Positions 49,175 through 58,950 of a DNA stretch of 64,000 bases are shown in pieces; within the stretch, counting starts at the first letter, position 1; each line of letters opens with the position of its first letter. The stretch spans positions 62,001 to 126,000 of the forward strand of contig NZ_ABIC01000007.1 in NCBI RefSeq assembly GCF_000172075.1, in the 5' to 3' direction. The notes beneath the pieces are model-generated. The model ran no database searches and had not been told where the DNA came from. It worked only from the letters and a program-made list of their open reading frames with translations. The DNA comes from Shewanella benthica KT99. Lineage in GTDB: Bacteria > Pseudomonadota > Gammaproteobacteria > Enterobacterales > Shewanellaceae. A program made the position numbers and the translations under genes.

Positions 49175-50392
49175 ATGGAAATGGCAATTGGTATCGGCAT
49201 GTTTACCCTAGTGGTGAGTATGCTGGTCATGGTGATTCTATTCGCCAAGAGTAAACTGGTTTCAACCGGTGATGTAAGAATCGGCATCAATGATGACGAA
49301 GAAAAGAGCATCACAACGCCAGCCGGCGATAAGCTGCTTGGGGCATTGGCCAATAAAAAGATTTTTATTCCATCCGCCTGTGGTGGCGGTGGAACCTGCG
49401 GTCAATGCCGGGTAATCGTGAAATCTGGCGGCGGGGATATCCTGCCGACAGAGCTCGACCATATCAGCAAGAAAGAGGCTAAAACGGGTTGTCGTTTAGC
49501 CTGTCAGGTAGCGGTTAAAACCGATATGGAGCTTGAAGTCGAAGAGGAGATCTTCGGCGTTAAGAAGTGGCAATGTGAAGTTATCTCAAATGATAACAAG
49601 GCGACCTTCATTAAAGAGCTATTGCTCAAAATCCCCGAAGGCGAAGACGTTAAATTTAAGGCCGGTGGTTACATTCAGGTCGAAGCGCCGGCTCATCAGG
49701 TCAACTACAGCGATTTCGATATTCCAGACGAATATCGTGGTGACTGGGATAAATATGACCTGTTCAAGCTGGTGTCTAAAGTCGATGAAGATGTGCTGCG
49801 TGCTTACTCTATGGCTAACTACCCGGACGAGAAAGGCCGCATCATGCTCAACGTGCGTATTGCTACGCCGCCATCGGAAGGTTTGCCGCCGGGTAAGATG
49901 TCATCTTACATCTTCAACCTGAAAGCCGGTGATATGGTGACGATATCGGGACCATTTGGTGAGTTCTTCGTCAAGGAGACCGATGCCGAGATGGTGTTTA
50001 TCGGCGGTGGTGCGGGTATGGCGCCCATGCGCTCTCACATCTTCAATCAGCTTAAGGGCGTGAAGACCAAGCGTAAGATGAGCTTCTGGTACGGCGCACG
50101 CTCGACCCGAGAAGTCTTCTATCAAGATGAGTTCGATAAGCTAGCGGCCGAAAATGAAAACTTCGTCTGGCATGTAGCACTGTCTGATCCACAGCCTGAA
50201 GATAACTGGAATGGTTACACCGGCTTTATCCATAATGTGATTCTTGAGAACTATCTTAAGAATCACAAGGCGCCGGAAGATTGTGAGTTCTACATGTGTG
50301 GCCCTCCTATTATGAACACTTCGGTGATCAACATGTTGGAGAGCCTAGGCGTCGAAGAGGAAAACATCATGCTGGATGACTTCGGTGATTAG
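49175..50392 (+). CDS. nqrF: Na+-NQR subunit F (NADH dehydrogenase subunit)
   Basis: The NADH-oxidising subunit (405 aa). A short N-terminal anchor ([17 protein letters not shown]) is followed by a 2Fe-2S ferredoxin domain with Cys69, Cys75, Cys78 and Cys110 ([10 protein letters not shown] ... GCRLAC). An FAD domain ([11 protein letters not shown]) and an NADH-binding domain ([17 protein letters not shown] ... [14 protein letters not shown]) complete it. All ligands are in place, and the C-terminus MLDDFGD is typical. A terminator follows at 50426, closing the operon. Confidence 0.97.
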   Translation: MEMAIGIGMFTLVVSMLVMVILFAKSKLVSTGDVRIGINDDEEKSITTPAGDKLLGALANKKIFIPSACGGGGTCGQCRVIVKSGGGDILPTELDHISKKEAKTGCRLACQVAVKTDMELEVEEEIFGVKKWQCEVISNDNKATFIKELLLKIPEGEDVKFKAGGYIQVEAPAHQVNYSDFDIPDEYRGDWDKYDLFKLVSKVDEDVLRAYSMANYPDEKGRIMLNVRIATPPSEGLPPGKMSSYIFNLKAGDMVTISGPFGEFFVKETDAEMVFIGGGAGMAPMRSHIFNQLKGVKTKRKMSFWYGARSTREVFYQDEFDKLAAENENFVWHVALSDPQPEDNWNGYTGFIHNVILENYLKNHKAPEDCEFYMCGPPIMNTSVINMLESLGVEEENIMLDDFGD

Positions 50393-50425
50393 CCACCAGT
50401 GTTATAAGTAGAAACGGATAGATTA

Positions 50426-50450
50426 AATGCAGCCTTAGGGCTGCATTTTT
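50426..50450 (+). terminator. Intrinsic terminator of the nqr operon
   Basis: 9-bp stem AATGCAGCC / GGCTGCATT around TTAG, running into five T, 34 nt after the nqrF stop. Confidence 0.88.
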
Positions 50451-50648
50451 GTATGGGGAATATGGTAATTTGGCGGTTTAATAGGAATAGGATGGTTAAA
50501 GATAATCGAATGGGGAACGCTAGTAATTATCCTAATTGCTAGTACTTATTAGGAATAATTCAATAAGCCTTAAGGTTTACATTTGTTGATATGATGTAAC
50601 TTTATGTGTATTTTTTGCTATCATATGAATTCAATGACTTAGAATAAT

Positions 50649-51083
50649 ATGCGCTCAAAATCATTGACGATGAAGCTAATATTTATGTTCGGCTTACTTT
50701 TTTCTGTTGTTGCTAATGCAGCATTCCTCCCCGCTGCAGGCCCTTCAGCCCCATCACTTTCTGGCACAAAATATTCAACGAGTGTTCAGCTCAATTGGAA
50801 TGCAATTAGTGGCTGTAATGCTGTGACTTATGAAATTCAAGAGTCGCTAAATAGTAGTACTTGGTCAACGGTTTATGCTGGTGGCGGGAATTCTGGGGGG
50901 GCGAGTGCCAGTAATTTACGTTTTGTTATTAAATCAGGGAAATTAGCTAGTAAGACGACGATTGATGGTTGTAGTGGGACGGGGGCGGCTCTAGATTCAT
51001 CTCATTACCAAGCAGAACTAATGCTGTTTACTATTATAAAATTCGAGCATGTGAATTAGGTACCTGTGGTAAGTATCCCCATG
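50649..51083 (+). pseudogene. Secreted FN3-domain protein truncated by an IS3 insertion
   Basis: Signal peptide (MKLIFMFGLLFSVVANAA after a few upstream residues) followed by an FN3-like domain: PSAPSLSGTKYSTSVQLNWN with AVTYEIQESLNSSTWSTVYA. The frame shifts near 51010, after which another frame gives AVYYYKIRACELGTCGKYP, the expected last FN3 strands. The gene is cut at 51083 by the IS3 left end. N-terminal regions like this are found on large secreted proteins, including SpvB/Rhs-type proteins, but only this stub remains, so the original product is unknown. Confidence 0.7.
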
Positions 51084-51153
51084 TGTCAGGATAGTTGTCA
51101 CCCCTTAAAATCATCCATTAATTCAACATAAGGGGCGGTAAACAGAGAGCGAG

Positions 51154-51653
51154 ATGGCCAGATATTCACAAGAACGTAAAGAAGCGATCCTTAAAAAGTT
51201 ATTGCCTCCCCAAAGTATGACTGTCGCAGAGGTCTCACAGAGTGAAGGTGTCTCATCCAAAACCTTGTATCATTGGCGCGATAAACTCAGAAAAGAAGGT
51301 CACCCGTGCCAGGTAAAACATTAACCAGTGATGAATGGTCTGCTGAAGCTAAGCTTGCAGTCATTATCGAAACAGCCCCGATGTCAGAAGCTGAAATTAG
51401 TCAGTATTGTCGAGAAAAGGGTTTATATAGAGAGCATGTACTGGAGTGGAAGCAAGATTGTTTAGGTGGTTTTCAGTCGAGTAAATCTCAAGCTAAAGAG
51501 ATAAAAATTCAGGCTAAAGCAGATAAAGCTGAGATAAAATCGTTGAAATGAGAGCTGCGATATAAAGATAAGGCGCTAGCTGAAACCGCAGCGTTATTGG
51601 TGCTCAGAAAAAAGCTCAATGCCTTGTGGGGAGACGACAACGAGGAGAGCTAA
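51154..51653 (+). pseudogene. IS3 OrfA, broken
   Basis: DNA-binding OrfA in three pieces. The ATG at 51154 opens MARYSQERKEAILKKLLPPQ with a helix-turn-helix (VAEVSQSEGVSSKTLYHWRD). One base is missing near 51300, so the frame moves to PGKTLTSDEWSAEAKLAVII. An in-frame TGA at 51549-51551 follows (KSLK*ELRYKDK), after which the helix KALAETAALLVLRKKLNALW ends at 51653, overlapping orfB. Two lesions mean OrfA and the OrfAB transposase are not made intact. Confidence 0.85.
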
Positions 51654-52708
51654 CACCGCTGGCAGAGCGCGTTAAATTAGTCGAGTTAATCCGAGAGGCT
51701 CACCATAGTGGCGCAAGGTTGGATAAAGCGTGTGAAGTCGCCTCAGTGAGTAAGCGGACTTATCGTCGTTGGTATAGCGCTGGAAAAGTACAAGCAGACC
51801 GACGGGCCACAGCCGTTAGGCCTGAGCCTGCCAATAAGCTGACAAAGCACGAACGTCAGCAAGTGTTGGATGTGTGCAATGAATCGAGGTTTGCGAGTTT
51901 ACCTCCGTCGCAGATAGTGCCGACACTCCTGGATGAAGGCGTTTATATTGCTTCTGAATCAACATACTATCGCGTGCTCAAAGCCAACGAACAGGTCAAT
52001 CATCGTGGCCGTAGTCGCCACATCACGGCAAGGAGTAAGCCTGAGGCTTATCAGGCTAAAGGCCCAAATGAAATTTGGTCTTGGGATATCACTTATTGCG
52101 CCTCGGTCATCAAAGGTCAGTTTTATTATCTGTATATGTTTGAAGATATTTACAGCCGTAAAATTGTTGGCTATGAAGTCCATGAGCGGGAGTGTGGTGA
52201 GCTTGCCGCCCAGCTCATGCAACGAAACATGCTACGCGAACAATGCTTTAACCAGCCACTGGTGTTGCACTCAGATAATGGTGCGCCAATGAAGTGTCTG
52301 ACCATAAAAGCTAAGCTTGAAGAGTTGGGCGTAACAGCCTCACTGAGTAGACCGAGTGTGAGTAATGACAATCCTTATTCTGAGTCATTATTTAGGACGC
52401 TCAAGTACCGACCACAATGGCCTAGCAAAGGTTTTAATAGCCTGACAGAGACGCGTGAATGGGTTGATGATTTTATCACTTGGTACAACGATGAGCATAA
52501 ACATAGCAAGCTCAATTTTGTGTCACCAGGCAAAAGACATGCGATGCAAGATAAGGATATTTTGTCCAATCGAAAAATCGTACTTGAAGCTGCGCAGGAG
52601 AGGAATCCGATGCGCTGGCCTAACGGAATTAGAAACTGTGAACCCATCGGCGCGGTAATGTTGAACCCAGATAGTGTGCCTGATGAAGAGACGGAAAAGG
52701 CAGCATAA
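51626..52708 (+). CDS. IS3 OrfB transposase catalytic subunit
   Basis: A 360-residue integrase-core (rve) protein. An N-terminal helix-turn-helix-like region (HHSGARLDKACEVASVSKRT) precedes the DDE core, with first Asp in WSWDITYCAS, second Asp in LVLHSDNGAPM and Glu in NPYSESLFRTLKYRPQWPS. It starts within the end of orfA (GTG 51626), the usual IS3 layout in which a -1 frameshift yields the OrfAB fusion. OrfB itself looks whole, but the broken orfA prevents the fusion. Confidence 0.9.
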   Translation: MGRRQRGELTPLAERVKLVELIREAHHSGARLDKACEVASVSKRTYRRWYSAGKVQADRRATAVRPEPANKLTKHERQQVLDVCNESRFASLPPSQIVPTLLDEGVYIASESTYYRVLKANEQVNHRGRSRHITARSKPEAYQAKGPNEIWSWDITYCASVIKGQFYYLYMFEDIYSRKIVGYEVHERECGELAAQLMQRNMLREQCFNQPLVLHSDNGAPMKCLTIKAKLEELGVTASLSRPSVSNDNPYSESLFRTLKYRPQWPSKGFNSLTETREWVDDFITWYNDEHKHSKLNFVSPGKRHAMQDKDILSNRKIVLEAAQERNPMRWPNGIRNCEPIGAVMLNPDSVPDEETEKAA

Positions 52709-52740
52709 AATTTAAGCAAAGAGTGTCAACTACCTTGAAA

Positions 52741-53320
52741 AACACCGGAGTCGATCCAAACACAGGGAAATCCTATGAACATCGACGAGAGTGGGTTGAA
52801 TCTAGGTTCATTGAACTCGTAGGGGCATTTGCTATAGATATAGCGGCTTATGCGGTGATGAGTAATCATCTACATGTGGTGTTGAGAATCGATATCGAGT
52901 CAGCAAACCGCTGGACAGATAGAGAGGTAGTGGAGCATTGGCACCTGTTGTTTAAAGGAACTGAGCTAACTCAAAGGTTTGCTAAAGGTGAGTTAGTGGC
53001 GGAGCGAAACCTCGCACAACTTAAGCATACGATAGCCCAATATCGAAGTAGATTAAGTGACATATCTTGCTAACGCTTTCATAAGAGTTGCGCTGCTTGA
53101 ATGAGCCTATAGCGAGAAAAGCCAATGTCGAGGATAACTGTACGGGGCATTTTGGGAGGGCAGATTCAAGAGTCAGGCTTTGCTTGATGAAGCGGGCAGA
53201 ATTATCCGTGATGATAAGCGAGGGGTTATTTCTGCAAGTGCAACTAAGATGTTAACCAGGCTTAATATTTCAGTTGCCGATTTAACCAGACTGACTCGAA
53301 GTTCAGCTAAGCTGGCTTAA
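52741..53320 (+). pseudogene. Remnant of a RAYT-like (Y1) transposase
   Basis: The piece begins in mid-gene at the IS3 right end and reads GVDPNTGKSYEHRREWVESR followed by AAYAVMSNHLHVVLRI, the HUH (here HLH) metal-binding region of REP-associated tyrosine transposases. The frame changes near 53070 to LNEPIARKANVEDNCTGHF, one T is missing at about 53150, and the tail reads RFKSQALLDEAGRIIRDDKR. The N-terminus is lost to the left of the IS3 element. It is inactive. Confidence 0.75.
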
Positions 53321-53336
53321 CCCATTTTTCAGTCAT

Positions 53337-53362
53337 AAAAACCGCCAACTAGGGCGGTTTTT
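53337..53362. terminator. Bidirectional intrinsic terminator
   Basis: 10-bp stem AAAAACCGCC / GGCGGTTTTT with a 6-nt loop. Reading leftward it ends the transposase side; for the minus-strand lipoprotein gene it lies just after the stop codon. Confidence 0.85.
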
Positions 53363-53414
53363 ATTTATGCTCTCTGAATAAAGCACTTATTCTTGTGCTT
53401 TCAAAGTGAGCTAA

Positions 53415-54809
53415 TTACAGCTCGACTTCAATCCATACCAAACGGTGATCGGAAGAGATATCTTTGCCGTTGCCCCATTTTCCGACACGCTCATCATTCA
53501 TTAGCATGTAACCGTCTTCGAAACTTGCAGGCCAAAATACGCCTGAGTCTATGATGTTAAGATCGTTTGACGGAATTGCATGATCGACACGTAAACCGAA
53601 GGTGCTGGTAACACGATCCGGGTAAGTATTCTCTTTACAAGTACCTAATGCATAACACTCAGTAGAACCTAGGCTGTTTGGTGCGTAAACACCATCGGTA
53701 GCCAGTACGTTTACACGTTCATGATTTATTAGGTTTTTAATTGAATCGAGGAAGCCATCACCATTTTCAGGGTCGGCGTTAAGATCGCCCATGACGACGA
53801 AAGAAGCATCTAGCCCTAAGCCGCCTTCGACGCCTGCATCATCATAGATGTAGTCGGCATTAGATACATAGTCACTCCAGAATTGAATTTCGGCACGGTT
53901 AAGCAACTTGTTGTTCTGTGTGAGCGTATCAAAAACGGGTGGCGTTGGATGAGAAAGCAGTAAGTGAACCACTTTTTCGCCATCGGCAGTAGGGATTAGG
54001 ATAGGTGCATCCACATGGTTTTTAGAAGACAGTGGCTTTTCGGCCCAAGCTTCTGCCGTGTACCATTCATCGCCACACTTCATGCCTTGTGGGATTGAAT
54101 ATTTTTCGTCATCGCAGTTAGTGATGGTTGGGTTGGTCTCACCCGGCATGTCTTTCCACTTGAAGGTTTGGAAAGTACGTATGTTATCTGTATCGATTGG
54201 ATACTGAGACAGTAAACCAAAGGCATATTGACCATGGTAGAAACCGAAGCCCCAAGCATCGCCTGGTAGTGCTACAGTTCCGTTACGGTCTAGATCGAAT
54301 TCGCTGAGCAGACCTGTGTTGGTTGAGAAGTTTTCGGAATAAGCGAATTGAATGGGTTCGAGCATCTTCTTCTCAGCAGAAGTCGTGCCTAGGCCATTTT
54401 GTGGTACCGCTAGATAGTTTAAGCGAAAACCTTTGATAGCGTCTTGATTCTCACCCATGCCATCGTTGTTAAATTCGCCCATCATCAATACTGCCGGACG
54501 TTCAGTCTGGATTATAGCGGCGACGTTACGGATCTGAATGACTTTTTCAACCACTTTAAGTTCGTCTTCAGTTAAGGTTTCATCGAACCACTTCTCCATT
54601 AACTCATTTTGCTCAGGAGCGGTTAAAGCCATCTCTGCTGCTAGTTGTTCGAAGCTGCTGCGATCGAATGATAAGTTATATGTACCGAAGCGAACATGAG
54701 TGCTATCCGGTGTTGGTTCAACGGGGTTGTTGATAATGGTTTCGTCATTACATCCTGATAATAACGCAATCGAGATCGCAGCCGCAGCCGCAGTTTTTAG
54801 AAAATTCAT
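53415..54809 (-). CDS. Endonuclease/exonuclease/phosphatase-fold lipoprotein
   Basis: A 464-residue protein with a lipoprotein signal (lipobox LSGC, Cys20). It is followed by a DNase I-like EEP domain spanning the rest of the chain. Visible EEP elements are THVRFGTYNLSFD (first strand), VLMMGEFNNDG (metal-binding Glu), HLLLSHPTPPVFD, FVVMGDLNADPENGDGF (Asp/Asn), RVDHAIPS and the final SSDHRLVWIEV (Asp-His pair). All catalytic residues are present. It could cut extracellular DNA or act as a phosphodiesterase or phosphatase at the cell surface; which one cannot be told. It is monocistronic. Confidence 0.87.
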   Translation of the reverse strand: MNFLKTAAAAAISIALLSGCNDETIINNPVEPTPDSTHVRFGTYNLSFDRSSFEQLAAEMALTAPEQNELMEKWFDETLTEDELKVVEKVIQIRNVAAIIQTERPAVLMMGEFNNDGMGENQDAIKGFRLNYLAVPQNGLGTTSAEKKMLEPIQFAYSENFSTNTGLLSEFDLDRNGTVALPGDAWGFGFYHGQYAFGLLSQYPIDTDNIRTFQTFKWKDMPGETNPTITNCDDEKYSIPQGMKCGDEWYTAEAWAEKPLSSKNHVDAPILIPTADGEKVVHLLLSHPTPPVFDTLTQNNKLLNRAEIQFWSDYVSNADYIYDDAGVEGGLGLDASFVVMGDLNADPENGDGFLDSIKNLINHERVNVLATDGVYAPNSLGSTECYALGTCKENTYPDRVTSTFGLRVDHAIPSNDLNIIDSGVFWPASFEDGYMLMNDERVGKWGNGKDISSDHRLVWIEVEL

Positions 54810-55096
54810 ATTTTGTGACCCATCATAATTATTATGTTGAGCTCATTTATTTGAGCTTCGATAGGATTCTATACAGGTGTCCAATAATTGGATATGAAAC
54901 AGATCAAATAATGAGTTCAATCGCACTGTTTTTGAACGTATGTTGCGGCCATTGCTTGGTTAAGTATCTGAATTGTGGCCTTGAGCCTTGATCTTGAACG
55001 GAAAGTCGAGGGAACTTTGTAACAGACGTTGAGACTTGCAGGATTAATTATTACACTGGATGGCTAGTTTACTTCTAACTTGTTCTGGGCCTTAAG

Positions 55097-56155
55097 ATGA
55101 TCATTAAGCCAATTGCCACCAATGTTATTACCGGTTTTCTAGGGGTTGGCAAGACCACGCTAATCAAGCGTCTGTTAGCCGATAAACCAGTGAATGAGAA
55201 ATGGGCCGTGCTAGTCAATGAATTTGGTGAAGTGGGCATAGATGCCGCTTTGCTGGGCGGCAGCGGTGAAGGAGTGGAGATCCGTGAAGTGGCTGGTGGA
55301 TGTATGTGCTGCGCTGCGGGTGTGCCTATGCAGGTTGCCATCAATCAGCTTATTGCCAAGGCAAAGCCAGATAGATTGCTGATAGAACCGACGGGATTGG
55401 GCCATCCCAGAGAAGTGCTTAAGCTACTCAGTGAGCCTCACTATCAAAATGTGATTAAATTAAAATCCACCCTGTGTCTGGTGGATGCCAGAAAAGTCAC
55501 CGATGCACGCTATCGCGAACATGATATTTTCAATCAGCAACTCGAGGTCGCGGATATCATATTGGCGACTAAGGCCGACCTCTATACCCGGGATAGTCTG
55601 TCTGATCTTAAAGAATATTTGCAGCAGAAAATCCTGCAGCAGCCGTATTTCAACAAAGAGAGCAGCTTACTCACAGTCAGTATGGCAGGGGCCGATTTTA
55701 CGGCATTGCCTCGAGAGTTAATGGCATTGTTAAATGAACCAGCGGTCATACCTGCAGTAAAGCCCAGTAAGCCAGCATCCTTGTTAACACCTAAAACCAG
55801 TGTGTTTGAGCTGGATTATAGTGCCGATGTATTGGAGTTTGATGAGCGTGGCATGGTGTCTAAATCAAATGTGGGCGAGGGAGCTTATAGCTGTGGCTGG
55901 GTATTTGACCCAAGTTATGAATTTAACTTCGATGAGCTTCTGGTTTGGGTGAAAAGCTTAGAGGTATTACGCTTTAAAGCCGTGGTGATTACCGATGAGG
56001 GTATTGCCGGAATTAATCTGGTTGATGGCGAGATGACGATTACCGAGCTAGATGATGTGATGGACTCCCGACTCGAGCTTATCAGTTTGTCGCGGATAAA
56101 TGCTAAGGTGATAGAAGCTAAGCTCTTGAGCCTATCGAGTCGGCTGACATTTTAA
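55097..56155 (+). CDS. CobW/COG0523-family GTPase, putative metallochaperone
   Basis: A 352-residue G3E-family P-loop GTPase. Walker A is GFLGVGKTT (about residues 14-22). The metal-binding CxCC motif is Cys69-Met-Cys71-Cys72 in AGGCMCCAAG. Next come LLIEPTGLGHPREVL and the guanine-recognition ATKADLY. The C-terminal CobW domain includes AYSCGWVFDPSYEFNFDELL. Members deliver zinc or other metals to client enzymes. It lies upstream of a decayed TonB-type gene but far from any cobalamin gene, so a zinc role is more likely than a B12 role. Start ATG 55097. Confidence 0.88.
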   Translation: MIIKPIATNVITGFLGVGKTTLIKRLLADKPVNEKWAVLVNEFGEVGIDAALLGGSGEGVEIREVAGGCMCCAAGVPMQVAINQLIAKAKPDRLLIEPTGLGHPREVLKLLSEPHYQNVIKLKSTLCLVDARKVTDARYREHDIFNQQLEVADIILATKADLYTRDSLSDLKEYLQQKILQQPYFNKESSLLTVSMAGADFTALPRELMALLNEPAVIPAVKPSKPASLLTPKTSVFELDYSADVLEFDERGMVSKSNVGEGAYSCGWVFDPSYEFNFDELLVWVKSLEVLRFKAVVITDEGIAGINLVDGEMTITELDDVMDSRLELISLSRINAKVIEAKLLSLSSRLTF

Positions 56156-56321
56156 AGTATCCCCTTTAATTTAAAGTAGATAACGACAATGTATCCATGA
56201 TGTTATAAATGTATCGTTCGGGTTACTTGTGCTGGTATCGATAAAGGTATTCAGCTAGTGTGAATTTAATGGGGCATATTTACCCATTTCATTTACCTGT
56301 GTATAAATATGGATGTTTATT

Positions 56322-57126
56322 ATGTCGCAATTTCCCCTCTCTCTAAAGCCAAGCTTGTCAGTCTTTCTCTGCTACTCGCTCCCTAGTTACATATTATCGG
56401 CAACAGCATCAAGTGTAGAGCTCAGCAAAACTAGTTTGGCTAGGGTTTCCAACAGTACCGCTAACTTTAGTGCAAGTTATAGCGCGTATCAGCAAGCTGT
56501 TACAGACAATAATGATGCCGATATATTTAAATATTCGGCTGAGTCATATGAATTAGGACGCAAAAAGTTTGGCGATAAGAGCTTAGATACCGCCAATCTG
56601 GCGCTCAATTATGCGGCGGCTTTGGAGCTGCAAGATAAGAGTCTAGGCGAGAATGCAATCAATGAGCCTAGAGAGCAGGCTCATCAACTTTACCTTACAG
56701 CCTTGGCTATTTATGAAGTTGAATATGGTGATGATGGCGTCGATGTTCTCGATCCCTTGCTTGGTGCGGCGATAACCAATTCAAAACTTAAGCTTGCCAG
56801 ATCACAACTCAGGCAAGCGGTAGAGATAGCCGCAGACAGTGAACGCCCGCTTCTGTTAGCCAGTGTCCTGATGAGCGCGTTTAATGAACTTAAAAACACG
56901 GAATATTATGATCGCAGAGTGCGTGATTATGCCTTGAACTCCTTCGAGATATATCAGCAGGAATTACCGCCAAATGCGCTTAAAAGAGTGGAGGCGACCT
57001 ATATTGTGGGAATGATCTGGCTGGCAGAAAACAGGGAGAGCAAAGCGATTCCACTTTTTGAAGAAGTGGCGCTATGCGCTTAAATTTGTCGATGGTAAAG
57101 CGGTTGCGGCCGAGAGTCGGGTTTAG
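56322..57126 (+). pseudogene. TPR-TonB family protein with internal deletion
   Basis: The 5' part encodes a signal peptide and TPR-like helices (NFSASYSAYQQAVTDNNDAD; KSLDTANLALNYAAALELQD) up to KAIPLFEEV. There the frame ends at a TAA within a few codons. In the next frame the downstream bases read WRYALKFVDGKAVAAESRV and a TAG at 57124-57126, which looks like the last strand of a TonB C-terminal domain. The central part of the TonB domain is therefore deleted with a frame shift. Similar TPR-TonB energy transducers exist in Shewanella; the family assignment is from this short C-terminal match. Confidence 0.65.
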
Positions 57127-57174
57127 TTAGATTTTACCTTATATCAACCCTAACTTTTCTCAGATGAGATAAAG

Positions 57175-57205
57175 AAATGGCCTGAATTTAATCCAGGCCA
57201 TTTTT
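57175..57205. terminator. Bidirectional intrinsic terminator next to nadK
   Basis: 10-bp stem AAATGGCCTG / CAGGCCATTT followed by T-run; 22 bp from the nadK stop codon. Confidence 0.85.
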
Positions 57206-57226
57206 CATATATCTGATAATTAATCG

Positions 57227-58105
57227 CTAGAAGAGTTTACTTCCCCAGCCTAACTTGCTTCTGAGTACGTGGAAGTAATTATGCCCCTTGGGGTGTACCA
57301 GCCTGAGTCGCTCATGACTGCGCTTGATTAATATCTCGTCACCGGGAAGGACAGGTAAGGCAACGTGTCCATCACAGCTCACCTCTAAACTGTCCCCATT
57401 GTCGGGTGAGACAACTAACTTAATCTTGCTACAAGCATCGACTACTATGGGCCGGCAAGAGAGTGTGTGGGGAAACATGGGTACCAGTATCAAGGCTTCG
57501 AGATTGGGTGTCAGTATGGCCCCTCCAGCGGAAAGTGAATAGGCTGTGGATCCGGTCGGTGTCGACACTATCATGCCATCGGCACGTTGACTGTACATGA
57601 AAACATCATCGATATAGACCTCAAATTCTATCATATGAGCGACTTTACCCGGATGCAACACGGCCTCGTTGACGGCGGTATTACTGGACTTCATATGGCC
57701 GTGGCGATGAACCTGAGCTTCGATCAAGAAACGAAACTCAGTTTCGAAGCTGCCATCGAGCACTTCGCCCAAAGCGTTCTCGAAAGAATCGGGAGGAAGG
57801 TCAGTTAGAAACCCCAGGTTACCGCGGTTGACACCGATAACACCTATGTTGAATCTGGCAAGTACTCGAGCGGCACCTAACATATTACCATCACCGCCAA
57901 CGACGATGGCTAAGTCACATCGCTCACCTAATTCGAGTAGATCGACTGATTCACATTGAGGGGCAATCTCGGCGGCGACTCTTTCTTCTACCAAGATATC
58001 GAAACCTTGCATAGACAGCCAATGGTGTAAGCGCTTCAGAGTTAAGTGAGTGCCGTGATGGTTTGGCTTTCCAATCAGGCCGATAGTTTGAAATGTTTTA
58101 GGCAT
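57227..58105 (-). CDS. nadK: NAD kinase
   Basis: A 292-residue cytoplasmic enzyme phosphorylating NAD to NADP. Family motifs are the [14 protein letters not shown] loop, [55 protein letters not shown] and the conserved [13 protein letters not shown]. Full length and undamaged. It is divergent from grpE, a neighbourhood common in gammaproteobacteria, where recN often follows; here the downstream gene is the decayed TonB gene on the other strand. Confidence 0.96.
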   Translation of the reverse strand: MPKTFQTIGLIGKPNHHGTHLTLKRLHHWLSMQGFDILVEERVAAEIAPQCESVDLLELGERCDLAIVVGGDGNMLGAARVLARFNIGVIGVNRGNLGFLTDLPPDSFENALGEVLDGSFETEFRFLIEAQVHRHGHMKSSNTAVNEAVLHPGKVAHMIEFEVYIDDVFMYSQRADGMIVSTPTGSTAYSLSAGGAILTPNLEALILVPMFPHTLSCRPIVVDACSKIKLVVSPDNGDSLEVSCDGHVALPVLPGDEILIKRSHERLRLVHPKGHNYFHVLRSKLGWGSKLF

Positions 58106-58120
58106 AATTATCTGCTAGGG

Positions 58121-58147
58121 CTTGAATCCGGTAATTTGATCCCCATA
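58121..58147 (+). promoter_or_regulatory. Sigma-32 (heat-shock) promoter of grpE
   Basis: CTTGAA at 58121-58126, then a 14-nt spacer, then CCCCATA at 58141-58147. This matches the RpoH consensus (CTTGAA-N13-15-CCCCAT). It lies about 100 bp before the grpE ATG, as expected for a heat-shock gene. Confidence 0.85.
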
Positions 58148-58246
58148 ATATGTTCAAACAACTTGGTGTGCGGGAACGAGCATTTTCAAGTTAATTGAGT
58201 ATATGCCCAGAGCATGCAGAAACAAAGCATTATAGCTGGAGTAAGA

Positions 58247-58876
58247 ATGAGCAACGAATCGAGTAAAGCGGAACAAGAACAAGTCGATACTGTGGTAGAA
58301 GGTGAAATTCTAACTACTGATGAAGCTGAAACTGGCACAGATGAAGCCGGTTTGATGGATGAGTTAACCCAAGCCAATTTCCGCATTGAAGAATTAGAGC
58401 AGGCACTCGCCGAGTCTCAAACTAAAGTCGAGGAGCAGGTAGACTCTGTGACTCGCGCTGCAGCATCGGAGGCCAATATTCGACGTCGTGCAGCTCAAGA
58501 TGTTGAGAAGGCGCGTAAGTTTGCTCTGGAGAAGTTTGCCAATGAGCTACTTCCAGTGATCGATAATATGGAGCGTGCGCTTGAGGGTACAGATGCAGAA
58601 GCCGAAGAGGCTAAGGCTATCTATGAAGGCGTTGAGCTGACACTCAAGAATTTTATCTCTACCGTAGATAAGTTCGGTCTGAAAGTGATAGACCCACAAG
58701 GTGAAGCTTTCAACCCTGAGCATCATCAGGCTATCGGCATGCAGCCTAGCCCAGATTTCCCGGAAAATACGGTAATGATGGTTATGCAGAAAGGTTACAT
58801 CTTGAATGACCGTCTATTGCGTCCTGCTATGGTGATGGTGTCTCAAGGTGGTGGCTCGGTAGATACCAAGGCGTAA
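58247..58876 (+). CDS. grpE: Nucleotide exchange factor GrpE
   Basis: A 209-residue co-chaperone that releases ADP from DnaK. An acidic, flexible N-terminus is followed by the long coiled coil ([20 protein letters not shown]) and then the [20 protein letters not shown] region. The C-terminal beta domain has [20 protein letters not shown] and the ending [20 protein letters not shown]. The ATG at 58247 has a GGAGTAAG site; an upstream in-frame ATG at 58214 is rejected. It has its own heat-shock promoter and terminator, so it is transcribed alone. Confidence 0.97.
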   Translation: MSNESSKAEQEQVDTVVEGEILTTDEAETGTDEAGLMDELTQANFRIEELEQALAESQTKVEEQVDSVTRAAASEANIRRRAAQDVEKARKFALEKFANELLPVIDNMERALEGTDAEAEEAKAIYEGVELTLKNFISTVDKFGLKVIDPQGEAFNPEHHQAIGMQPSPDFPENTVMMVMQKGYILNDRLLRPAMVMVSQGGGSVDTKA

Positions 58877-58901
58877 TGTTAGAAGTTCCTAGGTACTAGG
58901 T

Positions 58902-58937
58902 ACACAAAAAAGACTGCAATTGCAGTCTTTTTTGTGT
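58902..58937. terminator. Long bidirectional terminator after grpE
   Basis: A perfect 36-bp palindrome (ACACAAAAAAGACTGCAA and its complement) with an A-run on the left and T-run on the right, 26 bp after the grpE stop. Confidence 0.9.
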
Positions 58938-58950
58938 CTGGAACACTTAT

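Larger units (their letters stand above)
51084..52740 (+). mobile_element. IS3-family element
   Basis: Imperfect inverted ends TGTCAGGATAGTTGTCACCC (51084-51103) and, in reverse, TTTCAAGGTAGTTGACACTC (52740-52721) enclose an orfA/orfB pair. No 3-4 bp target duplication is found: the left flank ends CCCCATG and the right flank starts AACACCGG. The two flanks belong to different broken genes, so DNA next to the element has probably been deleted. Confidence 0.85.

Noticed and set aside
49533..49922. 129-codon frame overlapping nqrF in another frame
   Set aside because: Arg/Ser-rich shadow of the ferredoxin and FAD domains of nqrF.
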